The notes: generated by a model from the letters alone, not told the origin. Shown: positions 24,215 through 32,442, numbered from the stretch's first letter. The stretch is 64,000 bases of DNA from Chitinophagaceae bacterium (GCA_023229465.1 JALNZE010000004.1:62001-126000), one strand, 5' to 3'. Translations and numbers: made by a program.

Positions 24215-24412
24215 ATGGACAGAAAAATCCTTCCCATTGCCACCAAACGGCTGATTAAAGAGATCAATGAAATAGAGCAGAATAACCAATTCTGGATGAC
24301 ACAAACTGCTCAGCAAAGAATTGCCGCGGTTACTTTTTTATCTATGCAATCTCTTCGGCCTGGTCAAACCATGGACAGATTTGCTGTTGCTAAATTTAAA
24401 ATGCACAAATGA
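24215..24412 (+). CDS. Small protein paired with a nucleotidyltransferase
   Basis: A 65-residue, charged, helical protein. I choose the ATG at 24215 since residues further upstream are unlike coding sequence. It shows no known domain, but its stop overlaps the next start as ATGA, so it is translationally coupled to the nucleotidyltransferase. Such two-gene units resemble toxin-antitoxin modules. Which partner would be toxic cannot be told. Confidence 0.6.
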   Translation: MDRKILPIATKRLIKEINEIEQNNQFWMTQTAQQRIAAVTFLSMQSLRPGQTMDRFAVAKFKMHK

Positions 24413-24873
24413 TCCTGGCCAAAGACTTTGAAGATTTTATCCGGCTACTTAATAGCCACCAGGTGGAGTATATGATCGTAGGAGGATATGCCCTGGGTTT
24501 CCATGGAGCGCCCCGCTATACAGGAGACATAGATATCTGGATTAATATATCAGAAACCAATGCGGATAAAATGGTTCAGGTCATTACTGATTTTGGGTTT
24601 GCTTCTCTTGGGTTTGAGCGGGCTGACTTTTTAAAGCAAGGTTATATTTCTCAAATAGGCCAACCTCCTCTTAGAATTGATATCCTCAATAGTATTGATG
24701 GAGTAGATTTTAATCAAGCTGTTAAAAACAGACAGGTTGTGGATATTGACGGAATTCCTGTTTTCTATGTGGGGTTCCATGACTTTATTAAAAACAAAGA
24801 ATCCGTAGGCCGTTTAAAAGACAGAAGCGATATCGAAGAAATTAAAAAGGCTACTGGAAGGGGGGACTGCTAA
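24409..24873 (+). CDS. Nucleotidyltransferase-fold protein (DUF6036-like)
   Basis: A 154-residue protein with the polymerase-beta-type nucleotidyltransferase motif GGYALGFHGAPRYTGDID at residues 25-42, with two Asp of the metal site (D40, D42), and a downstream RIDILNSIDGVDF that supplies a third acidic residue. The family includes stand-alone NTases found in toxin-antitoxin-like pairs and defence islands. Coupled to the preceding 65-residue gene by a 4-base overlap. About 100 bases downstream an IS4-family element begins. Confidence 0.8.
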   Translation: MILAKDFEDFIRLLNSHQVEYMIVGGYALGFHGAPRYTGDIDIWINISETNADKMVQVITDFGFASLGFERADFLKQGYISQIGQPPLRIDILNSIDGVDFNQAVKNRQVVDIDGIPVFYVGFHDFIKNKESVGRLKDRSDIEEIKKATGRGDC

Positions 24874-24974
24874 TGAAAATTGGTTCGTGAGTGGCTATTC
24901 GTGCAATTAGGTATAAACCTATTCAGTATTTTACTTTTAAATTTACAAGTGTGCGGCTGGTAGATATATCATAT

Positions 24975-24996
24975 CACTAGTGTCCGGTAAAAATAG
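24975..24996 (+). repeat. IS left inverted repeat
   Basis: CACTAGTGTCCGGT plus eight partly matching bases; the reverse complement occurs at the right end. The outer CACTAGTG is itself a palindrome. Confidence 0.85.
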
Positions 24997-25101
24997 TTAT
25001 TAGTTCTTTGAAAGTCTTGGTATATATGTGTTTCATAGGAAAATAGGTCGGTGACGATTTGAAATGGGTCATTTCATAACTTACTGTAAATCAGTTTGTT
25101 T

Positions 25102-25957
25102 ATGAATCAAGGCAAATATATTTTTTCTCAAATTTGATAAATCAATTACTGGTAATGTGTATGCTTTTGATTCTACTACTATTGATCTTTGTTTAAATGT
25201 GTTTTGGTGGGCAACTTTTAGAAGAGCAAAAGGAGCAGTTAAATTGCACACTCTATTAGATGTTAGAACTGCTATTCCAGTTTTCATGCATATCACTCCA
25301 GCAAGTGTTCATGATGTTAATGGATTAGATTTTATTACTTACGAACCTGGTGGTTATTATGTCATGGACCGCGGCTACATTGACTATGATCGAATGGCAA
25401 CTATTGATAAGCATGATTCGTTTTTTGTAATAAGATCAAAAGCTAATCTCTCATTTGTCAGAATATCCGCAGAGAAACCGGATAAGAAAAAAGGTATTCT
25501 TTGTGATCAGCATATAAAATTAAAAGGAGCAGCATCTATTGAGAAATATGAAAAAATATTAAGGCGAGTAAAGTTTTATGATTCGGAGCAAAAGAGATCT
25601 TTTGTTTTTCTATCAAACAACTTGACTTTACCAGCAACTGAAATTGCACTGCTTTATAAAAACAGATGGAAGATTGAATTGTTTTTTAAATGGATCAAAC
25701 AACATCTAAAAATTAAATCATTTTGGGGTGTTTCTGAAAACGCAGTAAGAACACAAATCTATATCGCCATCATTACTTATACTTTAGTAGCAATCATCAA
25801 AGCAAAATTAAAATTGAAACAATCGCCCTATGAAATACTACAAATTATAAGCGTATCTCTGTTAGATAAAACTCGTTTACCAAGCCTTTTTGAAAACCCT
25901 TTATACCAAGATGTCAAAGATCAAAACCATATTCAATTGAAAATCAACCTAATTTAA
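25102..25957 (+). pseudogene. IS4-family DDE transposase, missing most of the N-terminal domain
   Basis: At 25102 an ATG opens MNQGKYIFSQI and stops; this is the expected front of transposases with an N-terminal DUF4372 domain. The rest resumes in another frame as SITGNVYAFDSTTIDLCL and runs to 25957. It includes the catalytic Asp in FDSTT, the second Asp in YYVMDRGYIDYDR and the IS4 signature Y-x2-R-x3-E-x6-K (YKNRWKIELFFKWIK). Relative to the usual length of roughly 385 residues, about 100 N-terminal residues are gone, so an internal deletion has joined the first codons to the DDE domain. The stop TAA overlaps the right inverted repeat. The protein is probably inactive. Confidence 0.82.
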
Positions 25958-25970
25958 CCGGACACTAGTG
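25949..25970 (+). repeat. IS right inverted repeat
   Basis: Reverse complement of the left end, with 20 of 22 bases matching; overlaps the transposase stop codon. Confidence 0.85.
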
Positions 25971-26089
25971 ATATTGCATATATAACGAAATTTCGTGGTA
26001 TAAAGCGTTTTCGAATACTATTTTAAATTTCATAAGTACCTGATAATTTTTGTTAGAACTATTTTTTTAACAACTTTATAAACACCCGA

Positions 26090-27331
26090 ATGAGAAGTTT
26101 TTTACTAATTGTATTTTGTTGCCTGGTGCAATTTGCAATAAGCCAGGTAAAATTAACGGGTAGGGTTATTGATACCGGTACAAAACAACCGTTAGCCGGC
26201 GTTAGTGTTTTTTTAAGTAATACTTCCATCGGAACAGTAAGTAATGAAAAAGGCGAATTTCTGATTCAACCTATTCCACAGGGTAAATTTGAGCTGATCG
26301 TTTCTTCTTTGAATTATGAAACCTATGTAACCACCCTACAATCTGTTCAGGTACCCGTTGTTTTAACTATTCAACTGAAACCTGTTTCAAATGTTTTGAA
26401 AGAGGTTATCGTGGAGTCGTACGACAAAGATGGCTGGGCGAAATGGGGAGATTATTTTAAAACCAATTTTATAGGCAACTCTTCCATAAACAGGAATTGT
26501 ACTTTAACCAACCCGGATATTGTAAGATTCAGGTATAGTTACCAAACAAATACCGTACGTGCATTTGCACATGAGAAATTAATTTTTAAAAATGAGGCAT
26601 TGGGGTATACTATTCAATACCTGCTATCTAAATTTGAGTTTGCTATTTCTGCCAATACCTTTAAATACGTTGGATATCCCTTATTTGAAAATATGATTCC
26701 GGCAAATGCGGATGAACAAAAAAAATGGGAATTGGCCAGGTTACATACCTATCAGGGGTCGTTAATGCATTTTGTGAGAAGCCTGTTCAGTAATCAGCTT
26801 ATTGAAGAAGGGTTTGAAGTAAGGGCCATGAAGAAAGTGACTGATGTGGAAAAGAAGAGAGTGAGAAAGTTGTATAAGCAGATAGAAGAAATAAGTAAAA
26901 GCCTTAATAATAAAGAAGTTGGTGCGTTTTTTCAGGATAAAGATTCCCTGGAATATTATCAAAAGGTGATGAAACTACCTGGTGATGAATATAAAGTTGT
27001 GTTGAATAATTTAATAGTGAGGGATAGTTTGGTTTTTCCGATAGATGCCTCGGTAGAGCCGGGCGCCGCACTCTTTGAGTTCGACGACTATTTGCATATC
27101 ACGTATCTGCATAAAAAGGAGCCGTATGAATATGTAAGGTTCCTGCTAAAAAGACCTGATAAAGAGTACATTTCTTCTGATATTACCTTGCCGTTTCGGA
27201 AGGGAGTATCCATATACAAAAACGGCACTTATTTTTATGGAGAAAATATTTTTACTGATGGATTTTGGGCCTGGTCAGAAAAATTAGCAACCATGTTGCC
27301 TGCGGATTACCGGCCCGAAGAAAAAAAGTAG
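26090..27331 (+). CDS. Secreted protein with carboxypeptidase-regulatory-like domain
   Basis: A 413-residue protein with a signal peptide (residues 1-18, ending FAISQ) and a CarboxypepD_reg-like beta-sandwich domain at about 20-105: KLTGRVIDTGTKQPLAGVSV and GTVSNEKGEFLI, ending at VLKEVIVES. This domain normally precedes a TonB plug and barrel, but here a 300-residue soluble region without a barrel follows. It is a Bacteroidetes-type exported protein of unknown function. It begins about 120 bases after the IS element and has no close gene partner. Confidence 0.85.
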   Translation: MRSFLLIVFCCLVQFAISQVKLTGRVIDTGTKQPLAGVSVFLSNTSIGTVSNEKGEFLIQPIPQGKFELIVSSLNYETYVTTLQSVQVPVVLTIQLKPVSNVLKEVIVESYDKDGWAKWGDYFKTNFIGNSSINRNCTLTNPDIVRFRYSYQTNTVRAFAHEKLIFKNEALGYTIQYLLSKFEFAISANTFKYVGYPLFENMIPANADEQKKWELARLHTYQGSLMHFVRSLFSNQLIEEGFEVRAMKKVTDVEKKRVRKLYKQIEEISKSLNNKEVGAFFQDKDSLEYYQKVMKLPGDEYKVVLNNLIVRDSLVFPIDASVEPGAALFEFDDYLHITYLHKKEPYEYVRFLLKRPDKEYISSDITLPFRKGVSIYKNGTYFYGENIFTDGFWAWSEKLATMLPADYRPEEKK

Positions 27332-27380
27332 GCTCATTCTCCACATTATCAATTACCGCGATAGTTAGCATTGTTATTGA

Positions 27381-27610
27381 TTAATGTGATGGTGGGTGCA
27401 TCTTAGTATAATTGGCTATTTTAGCGATACCATGCTGGATAGCGTATGCCATAAATTCATGCCGGCTACCGAAGCCTAATTTTTCTTTCAGGCTTTTCTG
27501 GTAATTATACACGCTTGCTTCGGCTACATTCATCAGTCCGGCAATCTGATCGTAGGAAATGGAGGTAGCGGATAACTGTAAAAATTTTTTTTCTTTTTCT
27601 GTAATATCGG
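27381..27610 (-). pseudogene. C-terminal remnant of a LuxR/GerE-type regulator
   Basis: On the minus strand, ending at TAA 27381-27383, the frame reads DITEKEKKFLQLSATSISYD, then QIAGLMNVAEASVYNYQ, KSLKEKLGFGSRHEF and a tail ending MHPPSH. This matches the helix-turn-helix end of a LuxR-type response regulator (TEKEKxFL at the start of the HTH, SVYNY in the recognition helix). The receiver domain and start codon are missing. The frame stops upstream in two TAA codons, and the neighbouring bases belong to an HlyD remnant on the other strand. Confidence 0.7.
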
Positions 27611-27625
27611 AATGCCATGTGTTAG

Positions 27626-27859
27626 GTGTACCAGGAATTCGGATATGTACATGTAAAAGGCAGCCTTGGATTTATTACTGACTTCGCAACGGATGGCGGT
27701 TTTCTGGCGCATATACAATTGTCGAATGGACTAGTAACCAATCAGCATAAAATGCTACATTATAGGGATGGATTAAAAGCGGAAGCGCAAATTATTACTA
27801 AGGATATGCGGTTGATGGAGCGGTTTTATTATAATATGGTAAGCGCTGTTAAGCGATAG
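27626..27859 (+). pseudogene. C-terminal remnant of an HlyD-type secretion adaptor
   Basis: The frame from 27626 reads YQEFGYVHVKGSLGFITDF, then LSNGLVTNQHKMLHYRDG and AEAQIITKDMRLMERFYYN, with stop at 27857-27859. This is the far C-terminal beta-barrel and membrane-proximal region of HlyD-family adaptors used in bacteriocin or peptide export (YQEFG, LPNGLxTN, AxIITxDxRLxER). In-frame TAG lies just before position 27626, and no start or upstream domains remain. It is a gene tail, joined directly to the LuxR tail. Confidence 0.65.
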
Positions 27860-27888
27860 ATAAATAGCTTCTCCCCCAAAATGATTAT

Positions 27889-28200
27889 TTAATTTCTTTT
27901 AAAAAAAAGCATACCCATCCTGTCAATATGTTCCTTTAATTCCTTGTGACGGAGTGTATCATAGTCTATAATATCTACATGATAAGGTATTGGTAATTCT
28001 TCATTTATAATAGCACTGATATTTAGTGCAGTTTGCGGGTTACATTTCTTGCCTTTGATGGTAAGATCAATATCACTTCCTTTTTTGAAATTCCCTTTTG
28101 CCCTACTCCCAAAAATAATAACCTGCTCTACTTCCGGATATTTTGAAAAAGTATTGATTAATAAATGAAAGCTTTTATCAGTAATTCCGAATTGGTTCAT
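27889..28200 (-). CDS. MNT-type nucleotidyltransferase (antitoxin partner)
   Basis: A 103-residue minimal nucleotidyltransferase with the motif GSRAKGNFKKGSDIDL at residues 31-46; the two Asp bind metal. In HEPN/MNT toxin-antitoxin systems this partner modifies the HEPN toxin by adding AMP to its tyrosine, so it acts as the antitoxin. It starts inside the end of the HEPN gene with a 4-base ATGA overlap, which supports a shared transcript. Confidence 0.88.
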   Translation of the reverse strand: MNQFGITDKSFHLLINTFSKYPEVEQVIIFGSRAKGNFKKGSDIDLTIKGKKCNPQTALNISAIINEELPIPYHVDIIDYDTLRHKELKEHIDRMGMLFFKRN

Positions 28201-28595
28201 ATTTCATTTTTTAGCCTTGTGTACACATCATACAATTCTTTGAAATAGTCATTTACAATCAAATGATACGCTAATTCCGCATTTTCTTTACTGTAAGTAT
28301 GACTCATCAAATTTCTTTTCTGCAACATATCCAGCCATATTTCACCATCTGCTATTATTTCATATAAAAACCCTTCTTTAATAGTATCACGCGGAAATTT
28401 TACTTCAACATCTTTTTCCTCCAGATAATCTTTTACGGTTTTCCATGCCAGTTCAAAAGTAAATTCATAAATTTTTATTACGCCTGCCCGCTCTAAATCT
28501 GAAAGGTTATTTTTTGTTACAGCTTCTTTTAAGGATGAAACAGCCATTTCGAAATTCTGAAATCGTTGTTTCCATCGAATATCTGCGTTTTTCAT
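28197..28595 (-). CDS. HEPN-domain protein of a HEPN/MNT pair (HI0074-like)
   Basis: A 132-residue helical protein of the nucleotidyltransferase-substrate-binding (HI0074-like HEPN) family. It keeps the HEPN RNase motif R-x4-H-x-Y as RNLMSHTY, residues 94-101, which suggests an active endoribonuclease toxin regulated by its MNT partner. The N-terminal part has the WKQRFQNFE start and YEFTFELAWKTVKDYL core. It is the first gene of the pair, with the MNT gene overlapping by 4 bases downstream. Confidence 0.88.
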   Translation of the reverse strand: MKNADIRWKQRFQNFEMAVSSLKEAVTKNNLSDLERAGVIKIYEFTFELAWKTVKDYLEEKDVEVKFPRDTIKEGFLYEIIADGEIWLDMLQKRNLMSHTYSKENAELAYHLIVNDYFKELYDVYTRLKNEI

Positions 28596-28694
28596 TTTCC
28601 GGGAAATTATAGTACGGATACTGGTTTTGGAATAACCTACTTTTTCTAAAGTTAAAATAAAAAAAACAAACGAATCGAAAGGATTGAAAATAGC

Positions 28695-28729
28695 CCTTAA
28701 AAAAATCCCCTGAAAAATACCAGGGGATT
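28695..28729 (-). terminator. Rho-independent terminator of malate dehydrogenase
   Basis: AATCCCCTG (28704-28712) and CAGGGGATT (28721-28729) form a perfect 9-bp stem with an 8-base loop. On the minus strand it is followed by TTTTTTAAGGGC. It lies 22 bases after the mdh stop codon. Confidence 0.88.
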
Positions 28730-28750
28730 CAATACAATTACTAAGGGCTT

Positions 28751-29680
28751 TTACAGTGTCTTCAACACATCATTCATACTTCTCACTGCATCGGCGCTCT
28801 TATTAAATAATGCCTGCTCTTCCGCATTCAATCCGAAGTCAAGGATTTTTTCCCAGCCATTACGGCCAATGGTTACGGGAACACCCAGGCAAATGTCTTT
28901 TTGTCCGTATTCGCCATCAAGGCTAACACAGCAGGTAAACAGCTTCTTTTCATCACGTACAATACTTTCTACCAGGGCAGCGCCGGCAGCGCCGGGGGCA
29001 TACCAGGCAGAAGTACCCAGTAATTTGGTTAAAGTGGCGCCGCCTACCATGGTATCGGCCACAATTTGTTTTTGCTGTTCTTCGCTCAGGAATTTGGTAA
29101 CGGGTACACTGTTCCAGGTAGCTAATCGCATTAAAGGTATCATGGTGGTATCTCCATGACCGCCCACTACTACTGCATTCAGATCGCCCGGGCTGCAACT
29201 GAGCTGCAGGCTCAATTGATATTTAAACCGGGCGCTATCCAGGATGCCACCCATACCGATAATGCGGTTTTTAGGTAATCCGGTTGATTGCAGGGCCAGG
29301 TATGTCATGGTATCCATCGGATTACTGATTACAATAATGATGGCATCGGGTGAATATTTTAAAATATTCTGGGTAACCCCTTTTACTATACCGGCATTGG
29401 TGCCTATCAGTTCTTCGCGGGTCATACCTGGTTTACGCGGCAGGCCGGAAGTAATCACAACCACATCAGACTTGGCTGTTTTGGCATAGTCGCCTGTAGT
29501 GCCGGTAATATGGGTGTCGAACCCCAGTAAGGCGGCTGTCTGGCTGATATCCTGTGCCTTACCTTCGGCGAAGCCTTCTTTAATGTCTAAAATGACCAGT
29601 TCATCTGCCAGTTCCGCACGGGCGATATTATCGGCACAGGTAGCGCCTACGGCACCGGCACCTACAACAGTTACTTTCAT
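28751..29680 (-). CDS. mdh: Malate dehydrogenase
   Basis: A 309-residue NAD-dependent malate dehydrogenase of the LDH-like type. The Rossmann motif GAGAVGATCADNIA is at residues 7-20, with D32 in LDI pointing to NAD rather than NADP. SGLPRKPGMTREE at 78-90 contains R82 and R88, which bind the dicarboxylate. SNPMDTMTYLA is at 119-129 and GGHGDTTMIP near 173 carries the catalytic His. It interconverts malate and oxaloacetate in the citric acid cycle. The gene is alone, with a TACCTTTG promoter box and a terminator. Confidence 0.96.
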   Translation of the reverse strand: MKVTVVGAGAVGATCADNIARAELADELVILDIKEGFAEGKAQDISQTAALLGFDTHITGTTGDYAKTAKSDVVVITSGLPRKPGMTREELIGTNAGIVKGVTQNILKYSPDAIIIVISNPMDTMTYLALQSTGLPKNRIIGMGGILDSARFKYQLSLQLSCSPGDLNAVVVGGHGDTTMIPLMRLATWNSVPVTKFLSEEQQKQIVADTMVGGATLTKLLGTSAWYAPGAAGAALVESIVRDEKKLFTCCVSLDGEYGQKDICLGVPVTIGRNGWEKILDFGLNAEEQALFNKSADAVRSMNDVLKTL

Positions 29681-29717
29681 AAAAATGGTGTTTATGTATG
29701 AGGAATTTTTGTCGTTG

Positions 29718-29725
29718 CAAAGGTA
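29718..29725 (-). promoter_or_regulatory. -7 box TACCTTTG upstream of mdh
   Basis: Exact TAnnTTTG match on the minus strand, 37 bases before the mdh ATG, giving a leader of about 30 bases. The -33 element is not clear. Confidence 0.5.
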
Positions 29726-29812
29726 TGGTTTGCGGGGATGAAAAAAGCCTTCAATTAGGTAAAGCTGAGATAAATACTGAGATGAAGAATTGAAGAATTA
29801 CCGCGGAGAACA

Positions 29813-29831
29813 GGGGGGGCGGAGGGGGGGG
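29813..29831 (+). repeat. Double poly-G tract
   Basis: Seven G (29813-29819), then CGGA, then eight G (29824-29831), followed by an alternating AG run to 29840. It lies between mdh and the thioredoxin-like gene's end. It could fold as a G-quadruplex or be a length-variable tract. Confidence 0.6.
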
Positions 29832-29842
29832 CAGAGAGAGAA

Positions 29843-30358
29843 TTAATATTTGTGTAGTAATTCGATTAATTCGGGGATTTCCATAACCGGGCGATGGGGG
29901 GGATCGTATACTTTGATCAGTTTCAGGTTGCTGTTATAAACCGCTACAAAGGGAGTGGATTCTACCCGGTAAAAGGCCGGCACAAAATAATTCTGATCAC
30001 GGCCCAGCCTGAGGTTGGGAATTTTATCGAGCCCGTAATATCCGGCAAAGCCTTTTATGTCTTCCAGGCTTTTATAAGCAACCATAACAAAGAAAGCATT
30101 CCTGAGGCTGTCTATATTTTTAACAAGTTCTTTGGCCATGATCTGGCAATGACCGCAATCAGGAGAGAAATAGATGATAACCGTGTAGTCGGATTTTGGT
30201 AATTGGGCAGGCGTAAAAAAACTGCTATCCGTTAATAAGATATTGAAGGTAGGAATGTTGTTATCTTTTTGGTAAGGAGCCAGTGTTTCCACCTTATTTT
30301 GCGCATGCAGGTGCCCGGCAAATAACAGGCATCCTAACAGGGCTATACGTGGGTTCAT
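29843..30358 (-). CDS. Secreted thioredoxin-like protein with CGHC motif
   Basis: A 171-residue protein with a signal peptide (residues 1-20, ending HLHAQ) and a thioredoxin/TlpA-like fold. The redox motif is SPDCGHCQ at 65-72 (C68, C71), and the cis-Pro region is VESTPFVAVYNS. It probably keeps periplasmic thiols reduced or takes part in cytochrome or envelope protein maturation, but the substrate is unknown. It is 17 bases downstream of the MlaF-like gene and may be transcribed with it. Confidence 0.87.
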   Translation of the reverse strand: MNPRIALLGCLLFAGHLHAQNKVETLAPYQKDNNIPTFNILLTDSSFFTPAQLPKSDYTVIIYFSPDCGHCQIMAKELVKNIDSLRNAFFVMVAYKSLEDIKGFAGYYGLDKIPNLRLGRDQNYFVPAFYRVESTPFVAVYNSNLKLIKVYDPPHRPVMEIPELIELLHKY

Positions 30359-30375
30359 ACATGAATAGTTTAATA

Positions 30376-31158
30376 TCAGGGCGTATTGGTTTCAGTAAAT
30401 TCCTGCATCCGCAATTGCTTGGCATCCTGCAGGAACTCTGAGGCGAAAATGAAATTATTCAGTAATTCATCCTTGCTAAAAATAATGTCCTTATTGGTTC
30501 CTTCCCATTGTTTATGGCCCTCATGAAGGTATACGATATGGTCGCCAATTTCCATTACACTATTCATATCATGCGTAATCACGATGGTAGTGATATTGAA
30601 TTCGATTGTGATCTCTTTGATCAGTTTATCTATCACCATGGCCGTTTGCGGATCAAGCCCTGAATTGGGTTCATCGCAAAACAGGTATTTAGGGTTCAGC
30701 ACAATGGAGCGTGCAATGCCTACTCTTTTTTTCATCCCGCCACTGATCTCTGAGGGATACCGTTTATGCGCATCTTTGAGGTTTACACGATCCAATACCT
30801 CATTCACTCTTTTCTTTTTTTCGGCCAGGGTCCATTTGGTAAACATATCCAGCGGGAATAAAACATTCTGCTCAACCGTCATGGAATCAAACAAAGCGGT
30901 TCCCTGGAATAGCATACCAATCTGTTGCCTGAGCAATTTCCGCTGATCATTTTCCATCTTCATCATATTCTCACCACTGTATAAAATGGCGCCGTTATCC
31001 GGACAAAACAATCCCACCATACATTTGGTTAAAACGGTTTTTCCGCTACCGCTGGTACCAATAATCAGGTTACATTTACCCGCTTCCATCACCGCGCTGA
31101 TATCTTCCAGGATTACCCTTCCGTCAAACTGTTTCGATATATTTTGTATCTCTATCAT
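30376..31158 (-). CDS. MlaF-like ABC transporter ATP-binding protein
   Basis: A 260-residue ATPase with Walker A GTSGSGKT at residues 34-41, the ABC signature EISGGMKKRVGIAR and Walker B LFCDEPNSGLDP. The GGMKKR signature is typical of MlaF/Ttg2A ATPases that drive lipid transport between membranes. The MlaE-like permease that would complete the transporter lies 13.6 kb away at 44812-45549, instead of adjacent as is usual. The C-terminal NNFIFASEFLQDAKQLRMQEF may act in complex assembly. Confidence 0.88.
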   Translation of the reverse strand: MIEIQNISKQFDGRVILEDISAVMEAGKCNLIIGTSGSGKTVLTKCMVGLFCPDNGAILYSGENMMKMENDQRKLLRQQIGMLFQGTALFDSMTVEQNVLFPLDMFTKWTLAEKKKRVNEVLDRVNLKDAHKRYPSEISGGMKKRVGIARSIVLNPKYLFCDEPNSGLDPQTAMVIDKLIKEITIEFNITTIVITHDMNSVMEIGDHIVYLHEGHKQWEGTNKDIIFSKDELLNNFIFASEFLQDAKQLRMQEFTETNTP

Positions 31159-31181
31159 TCAAATGCAATATAACCTCTTTA

Positions 31182-32393
31182 TCAGGGTTCAACCTGGTTC
31201 CTCAGCAAATCCTCAAAAACGTCTCTTCTCCCAATCAACTGCGCCCTGCCATCCTTAACCAAAACCTGTGCCGGTTTAAAACGGGAATTATAATTGCTGC
31301 CCATTTCAAATCCATAAGCGCCGGCATTGTAGAAAACCAGCAGATCGCCTTCTCTTATTTGGTTAATTAATCTGTCTGTAGCGAATGTATCTGTTTCGCA
31401 GATATTGCCTGTTACGGTGTATGGTTGTTTGGGTGCATTGGGGTTACTGATATTTTCTATGCGGTGATAGGCTTCATAAAACATGGGCCTGATCAGGTGA
31501 TTGAAACCGCTGTTTACTCCCGCGAACGTGGTGGAACTACTTTGTTTTAAAACAGTTACTTCGGTAATAAAATACCCACATTCACTTACCAGGTATTTGC
31601 CCGGCTCAAACCATGCCTGAAAATCGCGGTGGTAAGTATCTTTTAATTTTTGAATTACTTCAGCCAGTTTTTGTCCGAGAAGCGGCATATCTGTTCCGGT
31701 TTCCTGCTCATGGTAAGGCACTTTAAATCCACCACCCAGGTCGAGAAACTGTAATTCCTTAAAATACGGTACCAGGTCAAAAAAAATATCCGCTACCTGC
31801 ATAAAAACAGCCACATCTTTAATTTCACTGCCCGTATGAACATGTAACCCGCAGATATGTAAATGGTATTGATCAACCAGAGCCAGTATTTTATCAAGCT
31901 GTTCTATCGGTATCCCAAATTTACTTTTTTCATGGCCGGTAGATATTTTCAGATGGCCACCCGCCATAATATTGGGCCTTAGGCGGATGCCTGCCGGATA
32001 CGAATGTCCATACTTTTTGCCAAATTTTTCGAGGTTTGATAAACTGTCAATATTCACGTTCACACCCAATGATACCGCTTCTTCTATTTCGCTGAAAGCG
32101 ATACCATTACTGGTGTATAGAATATTTTCTTTTTCAAAACCCGCACGTAAGGCTAAGTGTACCTCGTTAATAGAACTGCAATCAATATGGCAACCCAGGG
32201 AATGGATATGCCTGAGGATATTGATATTGGTTAATGCCTTGCAGGCGTAGAAAAAACGGGTATTCGTTTGCCTGAAAGCCTGTTGCAATTTCTGGTACTG
32301 CCCGGTTATTTTTTCGGCATGGTAAACATAGACCGGCGTACCATATTCATTTGCGATGCCGCGTAGTTGTTCTTTGGAAAGTACTGTAGACAT
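31182..32393 (-). CDS. lysA: Diaminopimelate decarboxylase
   Basis: I choose the ATG at 32393, starting MSTVLSKEQLRGIANEYGTP; the frame is open further but with unlike sequence. The 403-residue PLP enzyme has the Schiff-base lysine K52 in FYACKALTN, the HVHTGSEI histidine motif, and GNICETDTF supplied by the second monomer. It removes CO2 from meso-diaminopimelate to make lysine. A TATCTTCG box, one base off the TAnnTTTG consensus, ends 4 bases before the ATG. scpB lies 49 bases upstream. Confidence 0.93.
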   Translation of the reverse strand: MSTVLSKEQLRGIANEYGTPVYVYHAEKITGQYQKLQQAFRQTNTRFFYACKALTNINILRHIHSLGCHIDCSSINEVHLALRAGFEKENILYTSNGIAFSEIEEAVSLGVNVNIDSLSNLEKFGKKYGHSYPAGIRLRPNIMAGGHLKISTGHEKSKFGIPIEQLDKILALVDQYHLHICGLHVHTGSEIKDVAVFMQVADIFFDLVPYFKELQFLDLGGGFKVPYHEQETGTDMPLLGQKLAEVIQKLKDTYHRDFQAWFEPGKYLVSECGYFITEVTVLKQSSSTTFAGVNSGFNHLIRPMFYEAYHRIENISNPNAPKQPYTVTGNICETDTFATDRLINQIREGDLLVFYNAGAYGFEMGSNYNSRFKPAQVLVKDGRAQLIGRRDVFEDLLRNQVEP

Positions 32394-32442
32394 GTTGCGA
32401 AGATAATTGTCTTCGTCTGAAAAATAACAGCCGATCTGTTCG

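Larger units (their letters stand above)
24975..25970 (+). mobile_element. IS4-family insertion sequence, internally deleted copy
   Basis: The 996-bp element is bounded by 22-bp inverted repeats, 24975-24996 and 25949-25970, perfect over the outer 14 bases (CACTAGTGTCCGGT) with two mismatches inside. Four bases ATAT flank both outer ends (24971-24974, 25971-25974) and may be the target duplication. Inside is one transposase, lacking most of its N-terminal part. The ends look intact, so the element might be moved by a complete copy elsewhere. Confidence 0.88.

Noticed and set aside
27533..27718. Minus-strand open frame crossing the relic junction
   Set aside because: It mixes the complement of the HlyD tail with an off-frame reading of the LuxR tail; neither part keeps family sequence in that frame.
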